Shown here: positions 6,241 to 6,622 of the stretch, in pieces
Layout: each line of letters starts with the position of its first letter
Position numbering within the stretch: the stretch's first letter is position 1
Source of the DNA: an uncultured Burkholderiales bacterium
GTDB lineage: Bacteria; Pseudomonadota; Gammaproteobacteria; Burkholderiales; Burkholderiaceae_E
Assembly: GCA_903831925.1 (NCBI GenBank)
Contig: CAIKZV010000137.1
Span: 1-6,622 of the forward strand
Direction: 5' to 3'
Length of the DNA: 6,622 nucleotides
The notes under the pieces: model-generated
Seen by the model: only the letters and a program-made list of their open reading frames with translations
Databases searched by the model: none
Told to the model about the DNA's origin: nothing
Made by a program: the position numbers and the translations under genes

Positions 6241-6257
6241 CGGGCGAAAACCGCCCG
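6241..6257 (+). other. Second GC hairpin, 6-bp stem, in the intergenic region
   Basis: CGGGCG (6241-6246) and CGCCCG (6252-6257) are perfect inverted copies around AAAAC. The next bases are only mildly T-rich (6258-6272). It could be a weak intrinsic terminator for the SDR transcript, working with the preceding hairpin, or a leader structure. Confidence 0.3.
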
Positions 6258-6317
6258 GTATTCCCGTCTTTGCCTTGTCGCGAGGATGACCGTGAGGTAG
6301 CTTGAGTGGCTGTTACC

Positions 6318-6354
6318 GGGTGCGACAGAAAAAAGACTGCTTTTGCTGCGACCC
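6318..6354 (+). other. Long imperfect hairpin upstream of the response regulator gene
   Basis: Thirteen base pairs can form between 6318-6332 and 6341-6354: GGGT, CG, CAG and AAAA on the left with TTTT, CTG, CG and ACCC on the right. Single-base bulges sit at 6322, 6325 and 6345, around an 8-nt loop. It ends 68 nt before the response regulator ATG, so it may lie in its 5' leader if transcription starts upstream. It is not followed by a T run, so it is not a terminator. No known riboswitch is recognised. Confidence 0.35.
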
Positions 6355-6422
6355 CCTAAGTCGGTCTGCCATGGCGCCGGTGACGAAAAAACAAACCGGT
6401 CAAGCAAGAGACGCGCAACGCA

Positions 6423-6622
6423 ATGACACAAGGAAACGGTGAAGTTCGGGATGCGGTGATGGGGAGTCCGGCTGCGCTCAACACGCCGGGTCCGGCGAGC
6501 GCACCACCGCAGGTATTTGTCCTGGTGATCGACGATCACCCGATCATCCCCGAAGCGCTGCAAGACCTCATCGGTGCGCATTTCGACGGTGTGCAGGCCA
6601 TTCAGGCCCCCAATCTGCGTCA
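6423..6622 (+). CDS. Response regulator, N-terminal receiver domain fragment; 3' end outside window
   Basis: The frame from ATG 6423 stays open to the right edge, giving 66 codons. After a 30-residue Pro/Ala/Gly-rich leader comes QVFVLVIDDHPIIPEAL (30-46), the first strand and acidic pocket (D37, D38) of a CheY-like receiver domain. The DDHP sequence is typical of the NarL/FixJ (LuxR-type) response regulators, so a C-terminal HTH DNA-binding domain is expected but not visible. The phospho-accepting Asp and output domain lie beyond the window. The leader is longer than usual for this family. The ribosome site before ATG 6423 is weak (AGAGA at 11 nt); ATG 6459, after GGGA at 7 nt, is an alternative start that would shorten the leader to 18 residues. 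The gene points away from the operon. Control of the operon by this regulator is possible but not shown. Confidence 0.8.
   Translation, partial: MTQGNGEVRDAVMGSPAALNTPGPASAPPQVFVLVIDDHPIIPEALQDLIGAHFDGVQAIQAPNLR

Larger units (their letters stand above)
6179..6422 (+). other. Intergenic region with hairpins, lower GC than the genes
   Basis: These 244 nt hold no ORF that I would support. They contain three potential RNA hairpins and A-rich patches at about 6328-6334 and 6385-6394, unlike the flanking coding DNA. The left part probably ends SDR transcription. The right part should hold the promoter and 5' leader of the response regulator, but I could not pick a -35/-10 pair with confidence. 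Confidence 0.6.

Noticed and set aside
6171..6581. Minus-strand 136-codon open frame over the 3' intergenic region and the response regulator start
   Set aside because: It shows no domain and is antisense to the receiver-domain coding sequence. Its intergenic part is explained by hairpins and leader sequence.
1..6622. CRISPR arrays, tRNA or rRNA genes, insertion-sequence ends, attachment sites
   Set aside because: I looked for spaced direct repeats, tRNA-like cloverleafs, transposase motifs and terminal inverted repeats and saw none. The window reads as ordinary metabolic gene clusters.

Overview
The window is GC-rich, tightly packed bacterial DNA. The genes suggest a betaproteobacterium, most likely Burkholderiales: a Bug/TctC-type extracytoplasmic solute receptor, two unrelated acyl-CoA ligases, an atypical SDR and a class-C-type serine hydrolase. 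This placement is an inference from gene content; no rRNA or other phylogenetic marker is present.

Layout: (1) Positions 3-428 (+) hold the C-terminal end of an acyl-CoA synthetase that begins outside the window. (2) Convergent to it is a compact minus-strand operon, transcribed from about 5256 down to 460: Bug/TctC-type substrate-binding protein (5256-4255), DUF169 protein (4228-3386), acyl-CoA synthetase (3374-1647) and beta-lactamase-fold serine hydrolase (1650-460). The gaps are 26 nt, 11 nt and a 4-nt ATGA overlap. (3) A 136-nt divergent intergenic region (5257-5392) carries nested inverted repeats that look like an operator. (4) An SDR-family gene runs rightward (5393-6178); it keeps the nucleotide-binding motif but has lost all four catalytic-tetrad residues. 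(5) A 244-nt, lower-GC, hairpin-rich intergenic region (6179-6422) follows. (6) The N-terminus of a response regulator (6423 onward, +) runs off the right edge.

Likely joint role (inference): the periplasmic receptor captures an organic acid or a carboxylate-bearing compound. The cytoplasmic serine hydrolase may release an acid from an ester, lactone or amide, and the ligase would make the CoA thioester. The SDR-like protein and the DUF169 protein would act on, or sense, an intermediate. No membrane transporter subunits (TctA/TctB) and no beta-oxidation or ring-cleavage genes lie in the window, so the substrate cannot be named. The most notable points are the SDR without its catalytic tetrad, the DUF169 gene locked inside a CoA-ligase operon, and the palindromic array between the divergent genes.
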